From an uncultured Clostridia bacterium (GTDB lineage Bacteria; Bacillota; Clostridia; Christensenellales; Borkfalkiaceae): a stretch of 11,564 nucleotides of DNA. Shown here piece by piece: positions 5,695 through 11,564 of the stretch (position 1 is the first letter of the stretch; each line of letters starts with the position of its first letter). The notes beneath the pieces were generated by a model. That model saw only the letters and a list, made by a program, of their open reading frames with translations. It was not told the origin of the DNA and ran no database searches. The stretch is taken from positions 1 to 11,564 of the forward strand of contig CANREU010000034.1 in assembly GCA_947629725.1 (NCBI GenBank), given 5' to 3'. The translations under genes were made by a program, and so were the position numbers.

Positions 5695-6750
5695 TTATTC
5701 CTTCGAGCCGGTGAGCATCAAGGAGCCGATGATGAGCTTCTGGAAGCAGCCGAAGAGGATGATGACGGGCAGCACGCACATCACGGAGGACGCGATCACG
5801 ACGCCGAGGTTGGAGCTCGGGCTCGCGTTCAAGATGTACATCGCGTGCGGCAGGTTGATCCACTTGGAGTTCTGCGACAGGTAGATGAACGACCCCATGT
5901 AGTTGTTCCAGCATCCCATGAAGGAGAGGAGCCCCTGCGCCATGATGGCGGGCATCGCAAGGGGCAGGATGAACTGGCAGAAGATGCGGAGATACCCCGC
6001 GCCGTCGATCTTCGCCGCCTCGATGATGGAGGTGGGGAGCCCGAACAGGAACTGCCGTATGAAGAATGCCGTCATGATGGAGCCGAACATGCCGGGGATG
6101 ATGAGCACGAGCGCGTTCTCCGTCCACCCCATGTCCGAATACATGACGTATTGGGTGATCATGAGGGAGGGACCGGGGACCATGATCGCGGCGAGGAGCA
6201 TGAAGAACACCACGTTCCTGCCGATCCAGTTGATCTTCGAGAAGGCGAACGCCGCGGAGGCGGAGGTGATCACGCCGACAACGACGGGCACCGTCGAGTA
6301 GAGCAGGTTGTTGAAGAGGGATCTCCAATAGGTGACCTTGAGCCCCGAAGCCGCGAACGCACTCGTGAACAGGGTGCGGTAGTTGAAGAAGAGCTCCGCC
6401 TTCGTTCCCCCGCCCGAGGTGGGGATGGTCAGCGTGCTGGTCTCGGGCCACCAGATCATCTTCTCGAGAAGACCGCTGCCGCCCGTGCCGTCGATGGTGT
6501 AGGCAAAGGAGCCCGCGATCATCCACCAGAAGGGGTACACCATCACGAACGCGCCCGCGAGGAGGACGATGTAGGTGAAGATGTCCGCCACGAGCTTTGC
6601 GCGCTTCTTGCTGGCGCGGTGGGTCTTGGAAGAGAACCCGAAGAACGCGAGGATCGCGCCGACCGCATAGCGGAAGGAGGAATAGTTTTTCGCCTCCTCC
6701 GTAACGGAGGTCTCTGCGGGGAGAATTCTGTCTTTGTTTTCGTTATCCAT
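5695..6750 (-). CDS. ABC sugar transporter permease, MalG-like (CUT1 family)
   Basis: A 351-residue inner-membrane subunit of a carbohydrate importer. Six membrane segments can be drawn at about 52-80, 148-171, 178-196, 213-231, 266-283 and 316-335. The loop between the fourth and fifth carries the EAA signature EAAKIDGAGYLRIF (244-257) ending in ILPLAMP, the docking site for the ATPase. The end FQKLIIGSLMLTGSKE resembles the conserved C-terminus of MalG/AraQ-type permeases. The loop between the first two segments is longer (about 81-147) than in compact family members. The start at 6750 has AAAGGGGG upstream, and the gene follows the MalF-like permease by 13 nt, so the two are translated from one mRNA. 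The ATPase gene is absent from the window; a shared MsmX-type ATPase elsewhere is the usual solution. Confidence 0.93.
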   Translation of the reverse strand: MDNENKDRILPAETSVTEEAKNYSSFRYAVGAILAFFGFSSKTHRASKKRAKLVADIFTYIVLLAGAFVMVYPFWWMIAGSFAYTIDGTGGSGLLEKMIWWPETSTLTIPTSGGGTKAELFFNYRTLFTSAFAASGLKVTYWRSLFNNLLYSTVPVVVGVITSASAAFAFSKINWIGRNVVFFMLLAAIMVPGPSLMITQYVMYSDMGWTENALVLIIPGMFGSIMTAFFIRQFLFGLPTSIIEAAKIDGAGYLRIFCQFILPLAMPAIMAQGLLSFMGCWNNYMGSFIYLSQNSKWINLPHAMYILNASPSSNLGVVIASSVMCVLPVIILFGCFQKLIIGSLMLTGSKE

Positions 6751-6763
6751 ATTCTTACCCCCT

Positions 6764-7936
6764 TTAATCCTTCTTGCGCGAATCCAGCCAGAACTGGAAG
6801 AGCGTGAGCACGAAGATGATCACCGCGAGGAACATACCGTATGCCGCGCCGCGGGACGCATACTTCATATTGATACCGTATTTGTAGATGAGGGCGACGT
6901 AGCCCGAGACCATCACGTTACCGCCGCTATACGCCGAGTTCATGAACATTTCGGGCTCCGCGTAGATCTGCATGCCGCCGATGACGGAGGTGACGATGTT
7001 GTAGAAGATGGTGGGATACAGGTCGGGCATCGTGACTTTCCAGAAGATGATCCAGCCGTTCGCGCCGTCGATCTGCGCCGCCTCTTTGGTCGCCGCGTTC
7101 ACGCCCGACAGGCCCGCCACATAGAGGATGATCGTGCCGCCGAGCCCCTTCCACACCGACATGATGACGATGACGAGCTTCATGAAGAACCCCTGACACC
7201 AATAGGGGTCCATCATGAACGCGTTGGTGGAGATGGGCGCGCCCGTGAGGTTTTGCCATGTGTATGCCCCCTCGACGCCTTCGGAGATCCAGTGGAAGTT
7301 CCCCAGCCCGAACAGCTGGTTGATGACGCCCGTGCTGCCGAACATGATCTTGAAGGTGTAGACGATCGCGATCGCGCTCGCCACGCAGGGGAGATAGTAG
7401 AGCACGCGGAAGACGTTTCCGCCCTTGATGTCGCGGGACATACACACCGCGAAGAACACCGAGAGGATCATGCCGATCGGGATGCCGATCATGTAGAACA
7501 CGGTGTTGAGAAGATAGGCGCCCATCTCGTTGAGCTCGATGCCCATGCCGATGAGGGTGACGCGGTCCATGCCCGAGACTTTCTCCGTGAAGAGAGCCTT
7601 ATACCAGTAGAACGCGTTCGTTGCGCCCGTGAGATCCTTTGCTATGTAGTCCCCCATGTGCGCGAGGCACTCCCACATGCTCACCTGTCCGCCCGTGCGG
7701 AAGGTGGTGAAGGAGAGCAGGAACGCCATGATGAGGGTGGAGTAGATGAACCAGCAGGTACCGATGATGAGCGGGAGACAGAAGAGCCAGCCCCAAATGT
7801 TATCCCACAGCTTTTGTTGGTTGATGTGGTGCTTTCTCTTCTTCGGTGCGGTCTGCACCGTTCCCTCGCTCTCGGCGACCGCCTCCGCCGCAGACATCGC
7901 GGCTTCATCCGTCCCGACAGCGATGATTTCTTCCAT
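6764..7936 (-). CDS. ABC sugar transporter permease, MalF-like (CUT1 family)
   Basis: A 390-residue permease, partner of the next gene. Membrane segments lie at about 48-78, 140-166, 178-199, 251-275, 308-327 and 364-384. The EAA loop reads EAAQIDGANGWIIFWKV (285-301) followed by MPDLYPT. A 45-residue acidic, then basic (PKKRKHH) cytoplasmic extension precedes the first helix. The frame is open for nine more residues upstream (ATG at 7963), but the start at 7936 is preferred because AAGGAGGA sits 5-7 nt before it. It would form a heterodimeric channel with the MalG-like subunit, fed by the lipoprotein binding protein encoded immediately upstream. Substrate, probably arabino-oligosaccharides, is inferred only from the neighbouring arabinanases. 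Confidence 0.93.
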   Translation of the reverse strand: MEEIIAVGTDEAAMSAAEAVAESEGTVQTAPKKRKHHINQQKLWDNIWGWLFCLPLIIGTCWFIYSTLIMAFLLSFTTFRTGGQVSMWECLAHMGDYIAKDLTGATNAFYWYKALFTEKVSGMDRVTLIGMGIELNEMGAYLLNTVFYMIGIPIGMILSVFFAVCMSRDIKGGNVFRVLYYLPCVASAIAIVYTFKIMFGSTGVINQLFGLGNFHWISEGVEGAYTWQNLTGAPISTNAFMMDPYWCQGFFMKLVIVIMSVWKGLGGTIILYVAGLSGVNAATKEAAQIDGANGWIIFWKVTMPDLYPTIFYNIVTSVIGGMQIYAEPEMFMNSAYSGGNVMVSGYVALIYKYGINMKYASRGAAYGMFLAVIIFVLTLFQFWLDSRKKD

Positions 7937-7963
7937 TTTTTCCTCCTTACCTGATTCTCTCAT

Positions 7964-8004
7964 CCCGGGAAGGGCGCGCCCCTTGCGGGGCGCCCCTCTT
8001 CGGG
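7964..8004 (-). other. intercistronic stem-loop between binding-protein and permease genes
   Basis: A long GC-rich hairpin: the inner stem GCGCCCC / GGGGCGC (7976-7982, 7987-7993) is extended by AGGG / CCCT and by an outer CCCG / CGGG pair (7964-7967, 8001-8004). On the transcribed strand the T-run comes before it, not after, so it is not a standard terminator. The position matches the 3'-protecting stem-loops that raise binding-protein mRNA above permease mRNA in malE-malF-type operons. Confidence 0.68.
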
Positions 8005-8014
8005 AAAAATTCCT

Positions 8015-10960
8015 TTACCAGATTTGGTTCTTTTCCTGCGCGATCGACTCGTCGAGTTTCGCCTGCACGAGCTTCGCGTTGCGGAGGCAGTACACATACG
8101 GCGTGTGGACGAGCATCGCCGCTGCACCCGGGTTGGTCTCAACAATGCTCTTGAGCGTGGTGCCCGCGGGAATGAGTTCCTGGTTCCTGTACGCGAGGGC
8201 GATCTTGCCGGTACGCATGGAGATGAGCCCGATCCAGCCGCTCTCATAGGTGTACATCGCGGAGTCGCGCGCGGAGTTGAGGCCGTATTGCATGCGGAGG
8301 TCGATGTCGCGGTCCGCTCTCGTGTACGTCACCATGCGGAGGTACTTCATCGCCGTCGCGATCTTGGAGTTAGAGCCCGCCATATCGATGAGACGCGCGT
8401 TCGCATAGGCCGTGTTGTACTTGATCTCTGTCTCGCCCGCCGCCGTGATCTCCGACTGATGGCTGCTGTTGTACGCCGCGATGAACTGCGCCACCGTCTG
8501 GGTGCTGCCGTTCTTCGCCTCGTCGCTCATCGCGGTCGCGACGTCGCAGTAGAGCGCCCAAACCTTCTGCGCCTTTTCAACGCCTTCGGCGTTCGTCTTG
8601 GGAGTGCTGTCCTCATTGAACTGCAATTTGCCGTCCGCGGTGAGGTCGTAGTAATCGGTCGTCGCCCAGCCTTCGGGGGTGAGCATCTCCTTGAAGGCGC
8701 CGTCCTGGCGGATGTTCGCGCTCGCGCCTTCGAGAAGGCCGTTGCCCGTGTAGTTGGGGTTCTGATATTGAAGGAGTTCGACGCACTGGTGCGCGAAGTT
8801 GGGAAGCTGCGCGCCGCCGTAGAGAAGGTTCGTCTGGTCCTCTTCGTTCGCCGTGAGGGCGAGCACGAGGGACACCGCGCCTTCCTTCTTCCATTCCGCC
8901 TCACCCGAGCTCTTCTCGACGTACTTGTTCACCGCGTAGCCGACGGAGTCCATACGGGCGCCCCACTTATCCTGGCGGTCCACCTGGTTCTTGAGGATCG
9001 CCGTGCGGTCGTACACCTGCGTTGCAGAGGGAGCGGAAACCGCGGAATGGGTCTCGGAATTCCACTGGTAGGATTTCAGATTGTACTTCATGTCCTTGAT
9101 CTCGGAGTAGAGGGAATACTTCTCCGAGACGGGCTCGGGCATGATGCGGAACTCGCACAGATCGAGCGGGGACTCGTTGTTCGTCTTGCCGTCCCACGTA
9201 CCGATGCCGTAGAAGATGCACGCGCCCGCAAGGAAGAGCGCCTGCCCGTTGTCGGGCTTCTGCTTATCCGCGATGGAGCGGGCGTTGCCCGAGTTGGCGT
9301 TCCAGTCCGAGCCGTAGGCAAGGAAGGCGGCGTAGGTCTCGGCGAAGCGCTCGGAGTTGAGCCCGTATTGCACGCCGACGTCCGCGGTCTGCCCGTTCAG
9401 CCTCATCTTCTTCACGGTCGCCTCGTCGGTGCCGAGAGGGGTCGACTCGTTCATCTTGGAAGTATCCGTCTCAACGCCATCCTGGATCGCCTTCGTGGAG
9501 GTGGGGTCGATGAAGTCGGCGTCGTTGCCCGCGAGCCACGGGAGGAGATAGAGGGTGGGCTGAGGGGGACCCTCATACTGGTCGCCGCCGAACACGTTCT
9601 CATACTTGTAGTTCTTGAGGCGGATGCCGCCGCGGCCGACGTTCTCATAGTCCGCCTTCGTGCCGAGCGTAGAGGGATCGGCCTTTTTGAGATCGTCGAT
9701 TCCGCCCTTCGGAATGCCGAAGTTGTCGTCGGGATCGCCCCAAAGGTCCGCATCGTTCAAATTATCCCAACCCTTCTGGTTAACCTGCGTCCACTCGAAG
9801 GTGTTGCAGTAGTAGGAGACTGCCCAGCTGATCGCGCTGAACTCGGCGTAGGTGAGGGTCATGTGGCCCCAGCTCGCGTCGTAGTAGGCGTTCGGGTCGG
9901 TCGCGGTGCCCTCGGGCATCTTGAAGGTCTCGCCCGGGAAGCCGGGGATGGTCACCGTGTAGCCCTTGCCGCCCGTGTATTCCTCGACGGCGAGCGCCAC
10001 GGGGTCGCCCTTATCCACTGCCGTGTTGTAGTCGGGGAAGGAATAGAAGTTGAAGGGCTTGTAGGTGGTGGGCACGCCGATGTTGATGAGCGCGGCGGAG
10101 TCCCCCTTATTCACGGTCGTTGTTTCGAGCGTGTAGGGGTTCTTATAGCTGCCGCTCACCGCATAGGTGACCACTTCGTCGAGCCCGCTCTCGCCGTTGT
10201 TCGACGTCTCGCTCGACGTGCCGCCCACATAGTGGAGGGTACGGGGAATATCCGCGGCGCCGTAGACGTCGCGGCTATCGTCCGCCTTACGGGTGGTGAG
10301 CGCCTTCTTCATGTCTTCGGTGAAGTACTTGTTGTTGAAGCCCATGCTGAAGTTGGAGTAGTCCTTCGGCAGTGCATAGAGGCCCGTCTTCACGTTGTTC
10401 CCGTTGTAGTAGCCGGGGCCCTCTTCGCCGTTTGCATTGTAGGTGAGGGCGTCGCCGAGCTTATAAGAGCCGTCCGCGTACCCCGCTTTGGAGTAGCCGT
10501 AGAAACTCACGGCGTTCTGCCAGACCTTCTCCGTCTCGGCATAGTCCTCGGCGGTGAAGTATTGGGAGAGCTCCATCACGCGCCCCGTCTCCATCCACAC
10601 GCGGGTGTATTTGGGGGACATGTAGATGATGTCCGCGACGTGCTTTGCGCCCTGCGCGAAGTCGTTGTCGAGTTCCGTGAAATAGGTCTCGGAGTCGATG
10701 ATGTTGTCGAAGGTCGTCTTGATCGTCTTGTCTTCGCCGATCTTGCCCTCCGCGCGCAGCTTTTGGGTATAGTTTTCCGCCCACTTTTCGCAGATCTCCT
10801 TGTTGGTCGCCGCGTCTGCCGCGTCGCAGAAGATCTTCACTTCGAGGGTGTAAGGGTCCTTCCCGCCGCCGCAGCCCGCGAACGCAGCGGCCGTACCGCA
10901 TGCGAGCACCGCGGAAAGGGCGACGAGAGAGACGTTTCTTACGATGTTTCTCTTCTTCAT
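8015..10960 (-). CDS. very large lipoprotein solute-binding protein of the sugar ABC transporter
   Basis: A 981-residue exported binding protein for the adjacent permeases. Residues 1-29 are a lipoprotein signal with FAGC lipobox and lipidated Cys30, then GGGKD. Family 1 solute-binding features are VADIIYMSPKYTRVWMETGR at about 106-125 (the usual 'lives in an unknown state at an edge-strand' motif of this fold), YSNFSMGFNNKYF near 200 (the usual YNK-type segment), and GYAVNKY-type and CEFRIMPEPV segments in the second lobe. CUT1 binding proteins usually have 400-550 residues, so this one is about twice as long; no second domain family is recognisable, and large insertions into both lobes seem likely. 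QYGLNS occurs twice, at 531-536 and 891-896. The start at 10960 has AAGAGG 9 nt upstream and opens the signal peptide; the frame continues to an ATG at 11131, which would place 57 basic residues before the signal. First gene of the operon after a consensus promoter and a 260-nt leader. Confidence 0.92.
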   Translation of the reverse strand: MKKRNIVRNVSLVALSAVLACGTAAAFAGCGGGKDPYTLEVKIFCDAADAATNKEICEKWAENYTQKLRAEGKIGEDKTIKTTFDNIIDSETYFTELDNDFAQGAKHVADIIYMSPKYTRVWMETGRVMELSQYFTAEDYAETEKVWQNAVSFYGYSKAGYADGSYKLGDALTYNANGEEGPGYYNGNNVKTGLYALPKDYSNFSMGFNNKYFTEDMKKALTTRKADDSRDVYGAADIPRTLHYVGGTSSETSNNGESGLDEVVTYAVSGSYKNPYTLETTTVNKGDSAALINIGVPTTYKPFNFYSFPDYNTAVDKGDPVALAVEEYTGGKGYTVTIPGFPGETFKMPEGTATDPNAYYDASWGHMTLTYAEFSAISWAVSYYCNTFEWTQVNQKGWDNLNDADLWGDPDDNFGIPKGGIDDLKKADPSTLGTKADYENVGRGGIRLKNYKYENVFGGDQYEGPPQPTLYLLPWLAGNDADFIDPTSTKAIQDGVETDTSKMNESTPLGTDEATVKKMRLNGQTADVGVQYGLNSERFAETYAAFLAYGSDWNANSGNARSIADKQKPDNGQALFLAGACIFYGIGTWDGKTNNESPLDLCEFRIMPEPVSEKYSLYSEIKDMKYNLKSYQWNSETHSAVSAPSATQVYDRTAILKNQVDRQDKWGARMDSVGYAVNKYVEKSSGEAEWKKEGAVSLVLALTANEEDQTNLLYGGAQLPNFAHQCVELLQYQNPNYTGNGLLEGASANIRQDGAFKEMLTPEGWATTDYYDLTADGKLQFNEDSTPKTNAEGVEKAQKVWALYCDVATAMSDEAKNGSTQTVAQFIAAYNSSHQSEITAAGETEIKYNTAYANARLIDMAGSNSKIATAMKYLRMVTYTRADRDIDLRMQYGLNSARDSAMYTYESGWIGLISMRTGKIALAYRNQELIPAGTTLKSIVETNPGAAAMLVHTPYVYCLRNAKLVQAKLDESIAQEKNQIW

Positions 10961-11105
10961 TCCACAATACCTCTTATAAAATGGTTTTGTACGCAGAATC
11001 CGAACCGCAAGCCGCTCCGCTCGCGCGCTTTGGGGGATACGCGCAAGACGAAACGACGGGCGCTTCGGATCCGAGAAATAAAGATAAAGTTGCCGGAATA
11101 GAAAA

Positions 11106-11182
11106 GAGTATTCGCCGACCTTTTGCCGCATTTCCTCCTCTGCTTACGCAAAAAAGGTGCGCGAAAAAATCAGCGAATACTC
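11106..11182 (-). other. leader inverted repeat (possible attenuator helix)
   Basis: On the transcript the arm GAGTATTCGCTGA (11182-11170) can pair with TCGGCGAATACTC (11118-11106), 13 bp with one G-U pair. The second arm is followed by TTTTCTATT, a weak U-rich tail. Regulation by this helix is inference. Confidence 0.5.
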
Positions 11183-11193
11183 CCTCTATCCAT
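11170..11193 (-). CDS. putative 7-residue leader peptide
   Basis: ATG GAT AGA GGG AGT ATT CGC TGA encodes MDRGSIR. It is preceded by AGGGGG with a 6-nt spacer, about 30 nt after the predicted transcription start. Its last four codons, including the stop, are the 5' arm of the leader helix, so a ribosome here would block that helix. It is too short for any sequence-based proof of translation. Confidence 0.3.
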   Translation of the reverse strand: MDRGSIR

Positions 11194-11229
11194 GACTTTC
11201 CCCCTATCGTCATTTCCTGTACTGCCCAT

Positions 11230-11258
11230 AGTTTAGCACACGGAAATCGCTTTGTCAA
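11230..11258 (-). promoter_or_regulatory. promoter of the sugar transporter operon
   Basis: On the minus strand TTGACA (11258-11253), a 17-nt spacer and TAAACT (11235-11230) with the extended TGC before the -10. The upstream side (11259-11300) consists of A-tracts on this strand, like an UP element. No clear palindromic operator or catabolite (cre) site was found. Confidence 0.83.
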
Positions 11259-11390
11259 TATCAATTCTGAATTTTTTTGTGAAAAATTTCTCTTTTTTTT
11301 GAAGCTATTCAGGCACCTTGCCCGATCCTCGCCCCGCTCTTGGGGGAACGGCGCACAAAACCTGCCCCCGCGGGCGGGGGGCGTCCGTAT

Positions 11391-11438
11391 TCTTGCCTCT
11401 CCCCTTATACTTGAGGGGGGAGGGTAGGGTGAGGGGTG
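11391..11438 (-). repeat. 48-base interspersed repeat, right copy (inverted)
   Basis: The reverse complement matches 1007-1054 at 46 of 48 positions. Its 10-bp stem has one mismatch, where the left copy is perfect. Confidence 0.85.
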
Positions 11439-11466
11439 CGTTAGAAAGAAACGAGATTCCTCACGT

Positions 11467-11505
11467 CCGTTCGGAATGACGTAGTAGGAGCCGTTCAGAA
11501 TGACG
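11467..11505 (+). repeat. two direct 15-base repeats
   Basis: CCGTTCGGAATGACG (11467-11481) and CCGTTCAGAATGACG (11491-11505) agree at 14 of 15 positions with a 24-base period. The TTCGGAATGACG type of unit is familiar from intergenic repeats of many bacterial genomes. Confidence 0.7.
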
Positions 11506-11523
11506 CGGAAAGAGGGGCGCCGA

Positions 11524-11552
11524 GAGAGGGCTTGCGTAAAGCCTGCCCTCTC
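11524..11552. repeat. intergenic hairpin GAGAGGGC / GCCCTCTC
   Basis: A perfect 8-bp stem (11524-11531, 11545-11552) with a 13-nt loop that can itself pair (GCTT with AAGC). It has no T-tail, so it is counted with the repeat cluster and not as a terminator. Confidence 0.6.
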
Positions 11553-11564
11553 CATAGGAGGGGG

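Larger units (their letters stand above)
10961..11223 (-). promoter_or_regulatory. long structured 5' leader of the transporter operon
   Basis: About 260 nt separate the predicted transcription start (near 11223) from the binding-protein ATG. The leader contains a 7-codon ORF with a good ribosome binding site (11170-11193), a 13-bp inverted repeat with a 51-nt loop (11106-11182), and a second strong ribosome binding site at an in-frame upstream ATG (11131). It matches no riboswitch that I recognise. A further 79-codon frame (11213 to 10974) spans the leader, but its composition does not look like a protein. Confidence 0.55.
11335..11564. repeat. right-hand intergenic repeat cluster, no gene
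   Basis: From about 11335 to the window end there is no credible gene. It holds a C5/G5 hairpin (11365-11380), the inverted copy of the 48-base repeat (11391-11438), a tandem of two 15-base units (11467-11505), a GAGAGGGC / GCCCTCTC hairpin (11524-11552) and a further CCTCTCC-ATA-GGAGG stem cut by the window end. Style and base composition match the left cluster at 870-1167. Confidence 0.7.

Noticed and set aside
3971..5884. A 637-codon plus-strand frame opposite the lipoprotein arabinanase
   Set aside because: Its composition is that of a reverse-complement shadow (RR, GV, HD repeats), and the opposite strand carries a complete GH43 enzyme with all catalytic residues.
7937..7963. The longer start of the MalF-like permease
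   Set aside because: The ATG at 7963 lies at the foot of the intercistronic stem-loop and has no ribosome binding site, while the ATG at 7936 follows AAGGAGGA.
10985..11000. A partial match to an AraR-type operator (TTTTGTACGCAGAA)
   Set aside because: Only one half-site fits well (11 of 16 positions by eye from memory of the consensus), and it lies inside the leader far from the promoter; likely chance.
8024..11101. A 1025-codon open frame on the plus strand opposite the binding-protein gene
   Set aside because: It is an antisense shadow in GC-rich DNA: long runs of Arg, Val, Gly, Glu and His, no family motifs, whereas the minus strand has signal peptide, ribosome binding site and family motifs.
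10974..11213. A 79-codon frame filling the transporter leader, starting near the transcription start
   Set aside because: Its start lies about 10 nt from the predicted transcript 5' end with poor room for ribosome binding, and the residues do not look like a folded or membrane protein; it cannot be excluded without conservation data.
870..11564. CRISPR array, insertion sequence or prophage
   Set aside because: No regularly spaced repeats with unique spacers, no transposase, integrase or phage gene; the repeats are short hairpin units only.

Overview
The window looks like a chromosomal segment of a GC-rich Clostridia-like (Bacillota) bacterium, probably a plant-polysaccharide-degrading gut anaerobe. 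The grounds are the 5' end of a 16S rRNA gene at the left edge, several lipobox-bearing secreted proteins, strong AGGAGG-type ribosome binding sites, sigma-A-type promoters (TTGACA-N17-TAnAAT), and intrinsic terminators. A family-level guess (for example within Christensenellales) would be inference only.

Left edge (1-870): the first ~66 bases are the 5' end of a minus-strand 16S rRNA gene. Behind it lies a ~215-nt leader driven by two tandem consensus promoters (288-317 and 402-430), the upper one with an A-tract UP-like element. Divergent from it is a small plus-strand gene (563-811) for an unrecognised 82-residue two-helix membrane protein, with its own extended -10 promoter and intrinsic terminator. 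Positions 870-1167 hold no gene but a dense cluster of GC-rich inverted repeats. One 48-base unit (1007-1054) recurs in inverted orientation at 11391-11438, on the far side of the gene block.

Centre and right (1168-11260), all minus strand, in transcription order: a consensus promoter and ~260-nt leader; a very large (981 aa) lipoprotein solute-binding protein; an intercistronic stem-loop; two ABC sugar permeases (MalF-like, then MalG-like); a terminator; a second promoter; a lipoprotein GH43 arabinanase; a terminator-like hairpin only 20 nt before the next start codon; a second GH43 arabinanase with no signal peptide and 18 cysteines; and, 29 nt later, a lipoprotein serpin (serine protease inhibitor). 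No ATPase and no transcription factor are present, so the transporter must borrow an ATPase encoded elsewhere (MsmX-type sharing is known for CUT1 importers).

The likely logic is an arabinan (or related alpha-L-arabinose glycan) utilisation locus. The surface arabinanase cuts polymer, the large binding protein and permeases import oligosaccharides, and the cytoplasmic arabinanase finishes the cleavage. The serpin, anchored on the outer face, may protect this surface machinery from host or community proteases. The serpin-plus-glycan-utilisation arrangement, the oversized binding protein, and the structured leader with a tiny leader-peptide ORF are the most interesting points.
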